In this document: positions 32,554 through 41,358 of the stretch, piece after piece | Position numbering within the stretch: the first letter of the stretch is position 1 | Layout of the letters: every line of letters begins with the position of its first letter | NCBI GenBank assembly: GCA_934541115.1 | Contig: CAKTDF010000001.1 | Coordinates: forward strand, 181,612-245,611 | DNA length: 64,000 nucleotides | Source: an uncultured Eubacteriales bacterium | Lineage (GTDB): Bacteria > Bacillota > Clostridia > Oscillospirales > Acutalibacteraceae | Direction of reading: 5' to 3' | Position numbers and translations under genes: made by a program | The notes under the pieces: model-generated | Database searches by the model: none | What the model was told of the DNA's origin: nothing | What the model saw: the letters and a program-made list of their open reading frames with translations, nothing else

Positions 32554-33542
32554 ACGGAGGGCAAAAGATGAAAGATACAGATTACGCTTTTGCTGTGGCA
32601 CGCATAAGAGCAAATGAAAACAAACTGCTCACTTCTTCAGATGTTGAGCGGCTCATTTCTGCCGAAACTTTTAAAGAATGCATCGACCTTCTGAAATCAA
32701 AGGGATACTCATTTGAAGATGAAAACGGCGAAAATTTTTCTCTTGCGCTTGAAAAGCAGAAAAAGGCATTGTGGACGCTGCTTAATGAGGCTGCGCCGGA
32801 CAAAGAACAGCTGAAGGTGCTTTGCGTTCAAAACGATTATTATAATCTCAAAGCTGCGCTCAAGGCTATGATTTGTGAAAAAAGTGCAAAAGGGCTTTTT
32901 GCGTATCCTACCTCGCTTGACCTTGCCGCACTTGAAAAGGCGGTGGAAAGCCATGAGTTCTCCGCTCTTCCCGGTGTAATGGGTGAGTGCGCCAAAGAGG
33001 CTTATGAAACTGCCTGCCGCACAGAAAACGGTCAAAGCGCAGATATCATAATTGACAAGGCTGCGCTCACCGCCGTGCTTTCGGAATCAAAAAAGAGCAG
33101 CTGCGAAATGCTTCGGGAGATTGCCGTCCATCTTTGTGCCTGTGCCGATATAAAAATAGCCTATCGCTCGGCAAAGGCAAAAAAGAGCTTTGAGTTCATT
33201 GAAAGCGCACTCGCAGACGTTGACGGAATTGATACAAAAGAGCTTGCCAAGGCTGCCGCAACGGATACCGGAGCAGTTCTTGAATACCTCAAAAGAACGC
33301 CGTTTTCAAAGGAGGGCGAGCTGCTTTCAAAAAGCTCTGCCGCATTTGAAAAGGAAAGTGATGACAAGATTATTGAAATTTCAAAAAAGGCAAAGTATGT
33401 CTTTTTCGGATTTGAACCGCTTGCGGCGTATTACTTTGCAAAAACCGCAGAGCTTAAAACGGTCAGGCTCATTCTTTGCTCAAAAAAAGCAAAGGTAGAT
33501 GAGAAAACTATCCGCGAAAGGGTGAGGGCGCTATATGTATAA
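32550..33542 (+). CDS. ntpC: V-type ATPase subunit C (central stalk socket)
   Basis: A 330-residue, all-helical subunit of the V-ATPase C/AC39 (d-subunit) family that connects the rotating shaft to the K ring. It begins with TDYAFAVARIRANENKLL, a normal N-terminus, and has the conserved NDYYNLKAALKA near residue 92. ATGA overlap with subunit E and an eight-base overlap with subunit F show tight coupling. Confidence 0.92.
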   Translation: MNGGQKMKDTDYAFAVARIRANENKLLTSSDVERLISAETFKECIDLLKSKGYSFEDENGENFSLALEKQKKALWTLLNEAAPDKEQLKVLCVQNDYYNLKAALKAMICEKSAKGLFAYPTSLDLAALEKAVESHEFSALPGVMGECAKEAYETACRTENGQSADIIIDKAALTAVLSESKKSSCEMLREIAVHLCACADIKIAYRSAKAKKSFEFIESALADVDGIDTKELAKAAATDTGAVLEYLKRTPFSKEGELLSKSSAAFEKESDDKIIEISKKAKYVFFGFEPLAAYYFAKTAELKTVRLILCSKKAKVDEKTIRERVRALYV

Positions 33543-33846
33543 GATTGCAGCAGTCGGAGACAGAGACAGCGTGCTCGGCTTTGCTTCAATAGGTCTTGAC
33601 GTTTTTCCCTGCGATGAGCCCAAGGAGGGCTACAGCCTCTTGAAAAGGCTTTGCAAAGAGGAATACGCGGTGATTTTTCTCACGGAGGATCTCGCTGCCG
33701 GAATCGGGCAAAAGCAACTTGAAAAGTTTTATTCTCAGCCGCTCCCGGCGCTTACCCTCATTCCCGGTGCACACGGTGCAACCGGAGAGGGCATGAGAGC
33801 TGTTGCCGGCTTTGTTGAACAGGCTGTCGGAAGTAATATATTGTAA
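33535..33846 (+). CDS. ntpG: V-type ATPase subunit F (central stalk)
   Basis: A 103-residue Rossmann-like subunit of the central shaft. KIAAVGDRDSVLGFASIGLDVF at the start and LTLIPGAHGATGEGM toward the end are typical. It lies between C and A as in other bacterial V-ATPase operons. Confidence 0.92.
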   Translation: MYKIAAVGDRDSVLGFASIGLDVFPCDEPKEGYSLLKRLCKEEYAVIFLTEDLAAGIGQKQLEKFYSQPLPALTLIPGAHGATGEGMRAVAGFVEQAVGSNIL

Positions 33847-33864
33847 AAGAAGCAGGTGATTCAT

Positions 33865-35634
33865 TTGAATAAAGGAACCATAACAAAAATCTCAGGTCCT
33901 CTTGTTGTCGCTTCGGGTATGCGGGAGACCAATATGTTTGACGTTGTTCGCGTCAGCGAGCAGCGCCTCATAGGGGAGATAATCGAGATGCACGGCGACA
34001 GAGCCTCTATTCAGGTTTATGAGGAAACCTCGGGGCTTCGTACCGGCGAAACCGTTGAATCCACCGGCGAACCGATGAGCGTTGAGCTCGGTCCGGGTCT
34101 GATAGGTTCAATTTTTGACGGAATTCAGCGCCCGCTTAAAGAAATAATGAAGATTGCCGGCAATAACCTTACCCGCGGAATTGAAGTTCCGGCGCTCGAC
34201 AGAAACAGGCAGTGGAAGTTCACTCCTACGGTCAAAAAGGGCGATAAGGTTATCGGCGGAGACGTGCTCGGAACAGTACGCGAAACAGACGTTGTTCTCC
34301 ATAAGATCATGCTGCCGCTCAAATATAAAGGTACCGTGAAAGAAATAACCTCAGGTATGTGCACCGTTGAGGACACCGTTGCCATTATTGAAGACGAAAA
34401 CGGCGAGGTTCATACTATCGGTCTTATGCAAAAATGGCCGGTCAGAAAAGAACGTCCATATAAAAAGAAGCTTGCACCAAAGGAACCGCTTGTGACAGGT
34501 CAGCGCGTTATTGACGCCCTTTTTCCTATTGCAAAGGGCGGAGTTGCAGCCATTCCCGGTCCTTTCGGCAGCGGCAAAACCGTTACGCAGCATCAGCTGG
34601 CAAAATGGGCAGAGGCTGACATTGTTGTCTATATCGGCTGCGGTGAACGCGGAAATGAAATGACCGATGTTCTCAATGAGTTTCCGGAACTGATCGATCC
34701 GCATACGGGAAAGTCCTTGATGGAAAGAACCGTTCTCATTGCGAATACTTCGGATATGCCCGTTGCTGCCCGGGAAGCTTCAATTTATACAGGCATAACA
34801 ATTGCGGAATACTTCCGCGATATGGGATACAGCGTTGCTTTGATGGCGGATTCAACCTCGCGTTGGGCTGAGGCACTCAGAGAGATGAGCGGCAGACTTG
34901 AAGAAATGCCCGGCGAAGAGGGATACCCGGCGTATCTCGGCTCGCGCCTTGCTCAGTTTTATGAAAGAGCCGGTTGCGTTATTGCACAGGGCAGCGATGA
35001 CCGTGAGGGTACTCTTTCGGTTATCGGAGCGGTTTCTCCGGCAGGCGGCGATATCTCGGAGCCGGTTACGCAGGCAACGCTGAGAATTGTCAAGGTTTTC
35101 TGGGGGCTTGACTCCGCGCTTGCTTATAAACGCCACTTCCCGGCAATCAATTGGCTGACAAGCTACTCGCTTTATGCTGATTCGCTCGGAAATTGGTTCA
35201 ATGAGCACGTCAGCCCCGATTGGACAAAGCTGAGACTTGAGATTATGCGTCTGCTTTCAAAGGAAGCCGAGCTTGAAGAAATTGTCAAGCTCGTGGGTAT
35301 GGACGCACTTTCGCCGAGTGACCGTCTTGCAATGGAGGCTGCGCGCTCGGTTCGCGAGGACTTTTTGCATCAGCTTGCTTTTCACGAGGTTGATACCTAT
35401 TCCTCACTCGAGAAGCAGCTGCTTATGATGAGACTCGTTCTTGCGTTTTATGAAAAATCGCTTGAACGTCTTGAAGACGGCGGAGATGTTCAAAAAATAG
35501 TTTCAATGCCTGTCAGAGAACGGATAGGAAGATTCAAATATATCAAGGAAAATGACATTGAAGAGGAATACAGGCTCATTCTTGAAGAGCTTGAAGAAAA
35601 TCTTCAAAATGCAGGAAAGGGGGACGATGACTGA
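33865..35634 (+). CDS. ntpA: V-type ATPase catalytic subunit A
   Basis: A 589-residue catalytic subunit. It begins MNKGTITKISGPLVVASGM, has the A-specific non-homologous insert, Walker A GPFGSGKTV, and the catalytic region MADSTSRWAEALREMSGRL. TTG at 33865 is preferred because AGGTG lies seven bases before it and the resulting N-terminus matches the family; a GTG three codons upstream is the alternative. It overlaps subunit B by one base. Confidence 0.97.
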   Translation: MNKGTITKISGPLVVASGMRETNMFDVVRVSEQRLIGEIIEMHGDRASIQVYEETSGLRTGETVESTGEPMSVELGPGLIGSIFDGIQRPLKEIMKIAGNNLTRGIEVPALDRNRQWKFTPTVKKGDKVIGGDVLGTVRETDVVLHKIMLPLKYKGTVKEITSGMCTVEDTVAIIEDENGEVHTIGLMQKWPVRKERPYKKKLAPKEPLVTGQRVIDALFPIAKGGVAAIPGPFGSGKTVTQHQLAKWAEADIVVYIGCGERGNEMTDVLNEFPELIDPHTGKSLMERTVLIANTSDMPVAAREASIYTGITIAEYFRDMGYSVALMADSTSRWAEALREMSGRLEEMPGEEGYPAYLGSRLAQFYERAGCVIAQGSDDREGTLSVIGAVSPAGGDISEPVTQATLRIVKVFWGLDSALAYKRHFPAINWLTSYSLYADSLGNWFNEHVSPDWTKLRLEIMRLLSKEAELEEIVKLVGMDALSPSDRLAMEAARSVREDFLHQLAFHEVDTYSSLEKQLLMMRLVLAFYEKSLERLEDGGDVQKIVSMPVRERIGRFKYIKENDIEEEYRLILEELEENLQNAGKGDDD

Positions 35635-37016
35635 TGCCGAGAGAATACAGAACCATTGAAGAAGTTGCGGGTCCTCTGATGCTCGTCCGCGATGTTGACA
35701 GCGTTGCGTATAACGAGCTTGGTGAAATTGAGCTTGCAAGCGGCGAAAAAAGGCGTTGCCGTGTTCTTGAAATCAACGGAAAGAATGCCCTTGTTCAGCT
35801 TTTTGAACCCTCTGTCGGAATCAATCTTGCAGACAGCAAGGTGCGTTTTCTCGGTCGGCAGATGGAGCTCGGTGTTTCCGAGGACATGCTGGGACGCGTT
35901 TTTGACGGTCTCGGCAGACCGATAGACGGCGGACCGGAGATTATTCCGGAAAAAAGACTTGATGTCAACGGAACCCCGATGAACCCTGCGGCAAGGAGCT
36001 ATCCGCAGGAGTTCATTCAGACCGGTATTTCTGCGATCGATGGGCTTAATACTCTTGTTCGCGGACAAAAGCTGCCGATTTTTTCAGCCTCCGGTCTGCC
36101 TCATGCCCAGCTTGCCGCACAGATTGCAAGGCAGGCAAAGGTGCGCGGAACAAAGGAGCCGTTTGCCGTTGTTTTCGGCGCAATGGGTATTACCTTTGAA
36201 GAAGCCGACTTTTTTATGCAGTCTTTCCGCGAGACCGGTGCGCTTGAAAGAACCGTAATGTTCTCTAACCTTGCCAATGACCCTGCGATTGAGCGTATTG
36301 CAACGCCTAAAATGGCGCTCACCGCAGCCGAGTATCTTGCATTTGACAAGGGCATGCATGTTCTCGTTATCCTCACCGATATAACCAACTATGCCGACGC
36401 TCTGCGTGAGGTTTCTGCCGCGAGAAAAGAGGTTCCCGGACGTCGCGGATATCCCGGATATATGTATACCGATCTTGCTTCAATTTATGAAAGAGCCGGC
36501 AGACAGCGCGGCAAAAAGGGCAGTATAACCCTTATTCCGATTCTTACCATGCCGGAGGACGATAAAACTCATCCGATTCCCGACCTTACGGGTTATATCA
36601 CAGAGGGGCAGATCATTCTTTCGCGTGAACTTCACAGAAAAGGCGTTGTTCCGCCCATTGACGTTCTTCCGTCACTCTCGCGACTCAAGGATAAGGGCAT
36701 AGGCGAGGGAAAGACCAGAGCCGACCATTCAAACACCATGAATCAGCTGTTTTCTGCGTATGCACGCGGAAAGGAAGCCAAGGAGCTCATGGTTATTCTC
36801 GGAGAAGCGGCTCTTACGGACATGGATAAGCTTTATGCAAAATTTGCGGACGAATTTGAAAAAGAGTATGTTTCTCAGGGCAGCAGTACCGACCGTTCAA
36901 TTGAGGAAACCCTCTCTATAGGTTGGAAGCTTTTGTCAATTCTTCCGCGCAGCGAGCTTAAACGTATCAGCGACGATTATCTTGACCTTTACTATATTGA
37001 AGAGCAGGTGAACTGA
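35634..37016 (+). CDS. ntpB: V-type ATPase subunit B
   Basis: A 460-residue non-catalytic nucleotide-fold subunit that alternates with A in the hexamer. Family stretches are QEFIQTGISAIDGLNTLVRGQKLPIFS and GRRGYPGYMYTDLASIYERAGR, cited as patterns. There is no Walker A, as expected for B. It starts in TGATG coupling with A and ends the same way with D. Confidence 0.97.
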   Translation: MPREYRTIEEVAGPLMLVRDVDSVAYNELGEIELASGEKRRCRVLEINGKNALVQLFEPSVGINLADSKVRFLGRQMELGVSEDMLGRVFDGLGRPIDGGPEIIPEKRLDVNGTPMNPAARSYPQEFIQTGISAIDGLNTLVRGQKLPIFSASGLPHAQLAAQIARQAKVRGTKEPFAVVFGAMGITFEEADFFMQSFRETGALERTVMFSNLANDPAIERIATPKMALTAAEYLAFDKGMHVLVILTDITNYADALREVSAARKEVPGRRGYPGYMYTDLASIYERAGRQRGKKGSITLIPILTMPEDDKTHPIPDLTGYITEGQIILSRELHRKGVVPPIDVLPSLSRLKDKGIGEGKTRADHSNTMNQLFSAYARGKEAKELMVILGEAALTDMDKLYAKFADEFEKEYVSQGSSTDRSIEETLSIGWKLLSILPRSELKRISDDYLDLYYIEEQVN

Positions 37017-37669
37017 TGGCGGTCATGAATGTCAATCCAACGAGAATGGAGCTGACGAACCTCAAAAAAAAGCTCATGACCGCGAGAAAGGGTCACAAGC
37101 TTTTGAAGGATAAGCGTGATGAGCTTATGCGTCGCTTTTTGATTCTTGTCAGAGAAAACAAGGAGCTGAGAGAAAAGGTTGAAGCCGGAATCAAAGCTGC
37201 CAACAGCCATATGTCCGTTGCAAGGAGCGTTATGACGGACGAAGAAATTGAAGTTGCCCTCATGATGCCATCTCAAAAGATGAGTGCGCAGGTCAGGGAA
37301 CAAAATATCATGAGCGTTGAGGTGCCGGTTTTTGAGCCGCATTTCAAATCTGCCAAGGAGGGCGAAATCTATTCATACGGTTATGCTTTCACCGGCGGAG
37401 ATTTGGACGATGCGGTAGGGGCACTTGCAGGCATAATGCCCGATATGCTCCGTCTTGCGCAAACGGAAAACGCCTGCCGTCTCCTCGCTTCGGAAATTGA
37501 AAAAACGCGCCGCAGAGTCAATGCGCTCGAGCACGTTTTGATTCCGCAGTATGAAGAAACGATCAGGTACATTACAATGAAGCTTGATGAAAATGAGCGT
37601 GCAGCAACAACAAGATTGATGAAGGTTAAAGACATGATGCTTGAATCGGCTCACCATTATCAGCAGTAA
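37016..37669 (+). CDS. ntpD: V-type ATPase subunit D (central shaft)
   Basis: A 217-residue coiled-coil shaft subunit. The N-terminus VNPTRMELTNLKKKLMTARKG and the C-terminal NALEHVLIPQYEETIRYI are family hallmarks. It completes the set G/H-I-K-E-C-F-A-B-D, so all subunits needed for a bacterial Na+ V-ATPase are encoded here. Confidence 0.96.
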   Translation: MAVMNVNPTRMELTNLKKKLMTARKGHKLLKDKRDELMRRFLILVRENKELREKVEAGIKAANSHMSVARSVMTDEEIEVALMMPSQKMSAQVREQNIMSVEVPVFEPHFKSAKEGEIYSYGYAFTGGDLDDAVGALAGIMPDMLRLAQTENACRLLASEIEKTRRRVNALEHVLIPQYEETIRYITMKLDENERAATTRLMKVKDMMLESAHHYQQ

Positions 37670-37683
37670 AAGGAAAATATTGT

Positions 37684-38740
37684 ATGACTGAAGATGAAGT
37701 TTTGCTCTCTCATGCTTCAGACCTGAAAATGCAGTGTGCCGACGAATCTATCGTTTTGTGCACTGCTTTTCTTGATATGAGGCAGAGAACGCTTTTGACT
37801 GTGCTTGAAAAAGAGCAGAGCGAATATGTAAAAACGTTTTATTACGGCGGTTTTGAAAATGCCGAGCGGCTTTGTGCGGTTTTTGTTCCGCGCTTTTATG
37901 AGCAGAATGATGCCTTTGAGTTTTTTGAGGCGTATCCGGAGTATGACCCTATAACTCTTTTGAGACTTGAAAAGGACAGGTTCACCGCGCTTTCTCACCG
38001 TGATTATCTCGGCGCTTTGATGGGCTTGGGGCTTCGGCGCGAAATGCTCGGAGATATTATAACCGATGAAAACGGGTGCAGGCTTTTCTGTCTTTCATCG
38101 GTGGCGAGGTTTATTCGCGAAAACCTCAAATCCGCAGGCAGAGCAAGTATAAGCTGAGTAAAGTCGAACGCAATGCGGTTTTTTAAGGCAAATTTTCACC
38201 GATACGTCGTTAAAAAGCCTCGCAATGCGTCAGCATTACTCACCTTTTTGCCTTGTCTCGGCAAAAATTTGCTCTTAAAAAACTGCTTTACACCTGATGG
38301 ATTTGTTTTTTGGTGCAGTGTGGTTCTTCTTTGTCGAAGCAATACTTTCGTATTGTGAGACAAAAAGAGCCGCAATGTGCTGAAAAACAAATTCTTCAGG
38401 CGCATTGAGTTCGGCTCTCCTCAGCTTAACCGTTACAGAGGAATCAAAGCGCACGTTTATCCAAGCGAATGAGCATACGCAGGACATGTTTTTTTCTGTG
38501 CAATCGCTCCGGCTTGACGCTGTTGTCGGGTGTGCATTTTCGCTGTCACGAACAAAGGCGGCTGCTTTCATTGAGGGCGGCAGCGTTTATGTTGACGGCG
38601 TGCAAGCTCTCAAAACGGACAAAAGGCTCGCTGTCGGAGAAAAAATTGTACTGCGCGGAAAAGGCAAGGCTCTTTTTCTTGAACAAAAGGAAGAAAGCAA
38701 AAAGGGCAGACTGCACATAATTATACGAAGATACTTGTAA
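37684..38740 (+). pseudogene. ylmH: ylmH-like S4-domain RNA-binding gene interrupted by a MITE-like element
   Basis: The 5' part (37684-38149) encodes the N-terminal domain of YlmH, including LSHRDYLGALMGLGLRREML and IRENLKSAGRASI. The reading then hits TGA inside the repeat end (38155-38157), giving a 157-residue product without the RNA-binding domain. After the repeat, 38429-38740 encodes the missing S4 domain (LRLDAVVGCAFSLSRTKAAAF, then VYVDG). Deleting the element plus one TA (277 bases) leaves 780 bases, exactly 260 codons, reading GRASI-TVTEES across the junction. YlmH takes part in ribosome rescue and cell-division-linked functions. The downstream part could only be read from a TTG inside the element with no ribosome binding site, so the gene is very probably inactive. 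Confidence 0.9.
38152..38426 (+). repeat. 275-bp MITE-like element inserted in ylmH
   Basis: Left end AGCTGAGTAAAGTCGAACGC and right end GTTCGGCTCTCCTCAGCT, with TA on each side (38150-38151, 38427-38428). Its interior is the reverse complement of the element at 8429, minus module C: it has modules B and A and the CAATACTTTCGTATTG hairpin. The restored host frame proves that the TA is duplicated target. Confidence 0.92.
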
Positions 38741-38810
38741 AAAAATGGCAGCATATCTCTAAAGATATTTTTATAAAGGTTTATAAGCTTATATTGCGAG
38801 GAGGTTCAAA

Positions 38811-39836
38811 ATGTCGTATCCTAAACCATTGTCAGAAAAAACTCTTGCAAGAATGTATCGTGAGGCAAACATTGACGATAAGAAAAAAGATTTTTTGCAT
38901 AAGCTTTTTTTAGCAGCCGTCAATCTGTACGGTGCCATTGCTCTGCGCGATTTATGGGAGATTCTTAAAAAATATGCGCAGCGATACGATATGAAAGAAA
39001 TCAGACGTATAGATTTGATTAATTTTTCATCCATTGTACGTCGTGAAAATGTGCCGTATTACGTATACGAAGTGGACGAACTTTACGCCGAGGAAAAAAG
39101 ATCGGAGCTTAATAGGGAGCTGGTTCACAAAAGTCTGGTAGGAACCGGCTCAAGAAAGTTTGCGTGGTATTATGGTATGGTAGAAAGTCAGTTAAATAAT
39201 TCGTTCTATTTACCGGATGACTTATTGGCTTTTGCCGTATTAAAAGCAACTCCGATAGAAAAAGAACTGTTAGAATTTTTGAAAAAGCTGAGGGTTACCG
39301 CCAAATATTCTACAAGCAGATATGGAGTAAGATTCCTTTGCGATAATGTCGGCAAAACATTGGGCAGCTTTTCATTCAGAAACCGTTCGGAAACCTTTCA
39401 ATACGAATGGTACAGCGGCAAAAATCCCGAGCATCCGTCAAAAGACAAAAAGGCTTTGCAAAGACTTCTTGAATGCACAGAAGGCAGTGAGGCGGAGAAA
39501 ATTCTCCGTGTTTACAAAAGAAACTGTAACATAGGTTCACTGAGTATTTCGGACATCATGCAAACGGTTTTCGATGAGCTTATCGAAGTTGGAGTTCAGT
39601 TGACAGACAGGCAGTTTGATGAGCTTACATATTTGCTTACGCAGTTTAATAACAGCAGCCATCTTTGGTGCATTCGCGGCTGGACTCCGATTGAGATAGT
39701 CAAAAGCAGCCCGCGCGAAAAGCCGAAGTTCGTAACGTTGGGACCCGGAATCAAACAGTCTATTGCCGAGGGAAAAATCAGCCTTGAGGAAATTGAGGAG
39801 GAGCTTCGCAAGCGAGGACTGACGCTTGTTGATTAA
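38811..39836 (+). CDS. Uncharacterised 341-residue soluble protein
   Basis: No family is recognised with certainty. The protein is soluble and mostly helical. It begins with a helical region (SEKTLARMYREANIDDKKKDFLH), has a central Tyr-rich segment (FAWYYGMVESQLNNSFYLP), the phrase FNNSSHLWCIRGWTP near residue 285, and ends with LGPGIKQSIAEGKISLEEIEEEL, a pattern I have seen at the ends of SEC-C-type or related clostridial hypothetical proteins. A very good GAGGAGG site precedes the ATG. Codon use in the first two thirds is richer in A and T than neighbours, which suggests transfer. It stands alone between the ylmH pseudogene and a bidirectional terminator. Confidence 0.7.
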   Translation: MSYPKPLSEKTLARMYREANIDDKKKDFLHKLFLAAVNLYGAIALRDLWEILKKYAQRYDMKEIRRIDLINFSSIVRRENVPYYVYEVDELYAEEKRSELNRELVHKSLVGTGSRKFAWYYGMVESQLNNSFYLPDDLLAFAVLKATPIEKELLEFLKKLRVTAKYSTSRYGVRFLCDNVGKTLGSFSFRNRSETFQYEWYSGKNPEHPSKDKKALQRLLECTEGSEAEKILRVYKRNCNIGSLSISDIMQTVFDELIEVGVQLTDRQFDELTYLLTQFNNSSHLWCIRGWTPIEIVKSSPREKPKFVTLGPGIKQSIAEGKISLEEIEEELRKRGLTLVD

Positions 39837-39960
39837 AATGGAATACATATGTTTTTGTCACTTCAGGTTGACACGGCATTTCAGCGGCCGGCGGATAAAC
39901 TGAAAGTGCAATATATTACTTAAATTTGTGCTTATCGATTTTCCGATTCAAACGAAAATC

Positions 39961-40010
39961 AAGGCTGTAATTCACATGACTCCGATTTGTGAATTACAGC
40001 CTTGTTGTTT
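39961..40010. terminator. Bidirectional terminator
   Basis: A 16-bp perfect stem, AAGGCTGTAATTCACA (39961-39976) with TGTGAATTACAGCCTT (39988-40003), separates convergent genes. T-rich tracts lie on both sides. The core AATTCACA/TGTGAATT is shared with the htrA terminator at 25818. Confidence 0.85.
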
Positions 40011-40024
40011 TGATTTTGTTGCCG

Positions 40025-41344
40025 TTATTTGCTTTCTCTTTCTCTGATGACGAATCTCATCGGCGTACCCTCAAGACCGAAAACCTCGCGAATCTGATTT
40101 TCAATGTAACGCTGATAGCTGTAGTGGAAAAGCTCAGCTTTATTGACAAAGCAGACAAATGTCGGTGGTCTTGTCGAAGCCTGAGTCATATAGAAAATTT
40201 TGAGTCTCTTGCCTTTATCTGTCGGCGGCTGAACCCTTGCCGTTGCTGCTGCAAGAACATCGTTGAGCTTTCCGGTGGAAATGCGCATTGCGTTCTGCTC
40301 GTCAACAAATTTGATGAGCTCAAAAAGTCTGTCAAGGCGCTGACCTGTTTTTGCGGAAATAAAAATGATTGGAGCGTATGACATGAATGAAAAGTCATTC
40401 ATCAGTTTTTTGCGGTAGGAATCCATGGTTTTTCCGTCTTTTTCAACGGCGTCCCATTTGTTCACTGCTATGATGCACGCCTTGCCCATTTCATGTGCAA
40501 TTCCGGCAACCTTTGAGTCCTGCTCGGTAAAGCCCTCAACTGCGTCAATCATAATAACGCAGACATGAGCGCGCTCAACCGCCATTTTGGCGCGGATTAT
40601 ACTGTATTTTTCAAGCTGATCTTCAATTCTGCTTTTTCTTCTCATTCCGGCAGTGTCTATAAAAAGAAAATCGCCGAATTTGTTTGAAATGTGCGTGTCT
40701 GTTGCGTCTCTTGTTGTTCCGGCAATGTCTGACACAATTGCGCGTTCTTCACCTGAGATCGCATTGACGAGCGAGGATTTGCCAACATTCGGCTTTCCGA
40801 TTACCGCGACGCTTATAACGCTTTCTTCTTCCTCTTCGCTGTATGGCGGCAGGTGTTCAATCACTGCGTCAAGCAAATCTCCGGTACCGTGACCGTGAAC
40901 TGCGGAAACGCCGATGGGGTCGCCCAGACCAAGATTGTAAAACTCATAAAAATCAGCCGGAAGCTCGCCGATGTTGTCGCATTTGTTGACGCAAAGGACC
41001 ACGGGTTTTCCGCTGCGCTGAAGCATTGAAGCAACCTCCGCGTCTGTTGCAACAACGCCGGAGCGCACATCGCAGACGAGGATAATTACATTCGCACTTT
41101 CAATTGCAAGCTGAGCCTGCCGGCGCATCTGTTTTAAAATTATGTCGTTTGAATACGGCTCAATGCCGCCGGTGTCAACCAAAAGAAAATGCCTCGAAAG
41201 CCACTCGCAGTCTCCGAAAATTCTGTCTCTTGTAACGCCGGGGGTGTCATCAACAATTGAAAGCCGCTGACCAACGAGCTTATTGAAAAGAGTGCTTTTG
41301 CCTGTGTTGGGTCTGCCGACTATTGCAACGACCGGTCTTGACAT
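40025..41344 (-). CDS. der: Ribosome biogenesis GTPase Der (EngA)
   Basis: A 439-residue protein with two consecutive GTPase domains needed for 50S assembly. Domain 1 has GRPNTGKST, DTPGVTRDR and NKCD; domain 2 has GKPNVGKSS, DTAGMRRKS and NKWD. A KH-like C-terminal domain follows. It is the distal gene after the DUF512 gene, 14 bases away, a pairing common in Clostridia. Confidence 0.97.
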   Translation of the reverse strand: MSRPVVAIVGRPNTGKSTLFNKLVGQRLSIVDDTPGVTRDRIFGDCEWLSRHFLLVDTGGIEPYSNDIILKQMRRQAQLAIESANVIILVCDVRSGVVATDAEVASMLQRSGKPVVLCVNKCDNIGELPADFYEFYNLGLGDPIGVSAVHGHGTGDLLDAVIEHLPPYSEEEEESVISVAVIGKPNVGKSSLVNAISGEERAIVSDIAGTTRDATDTHISNKFGDFLFIDTAGMRRKSRIEDQLEKYSIIRAKMAVERAHVCVIMIDAVEGFTEQDSKVAGIAHEMGKACIIAVNKWDAVEKDGKTMDSYRKKLMNDFSFMSYAPIIFISAKTGQRLDRLFELIKFVDEQNAMRISTGKLNDVLAAATARVQPPTDKGKRLKIFYMTQASTRPPTFVCFVNKAELFHYSYQRYIENQIREVFGLEGTPMRFVIRERESK

Positions 41345-41358
41345 ATTCTGTTCCTCCT

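Noticed and set aside
38405..38740. The S4-domain fragment as an independent functional gene
   Set aside because: Its only start is a TTG inside the repeat element with no ribosome binding site, and its sequence completes the upstream ylmH frame exactly.
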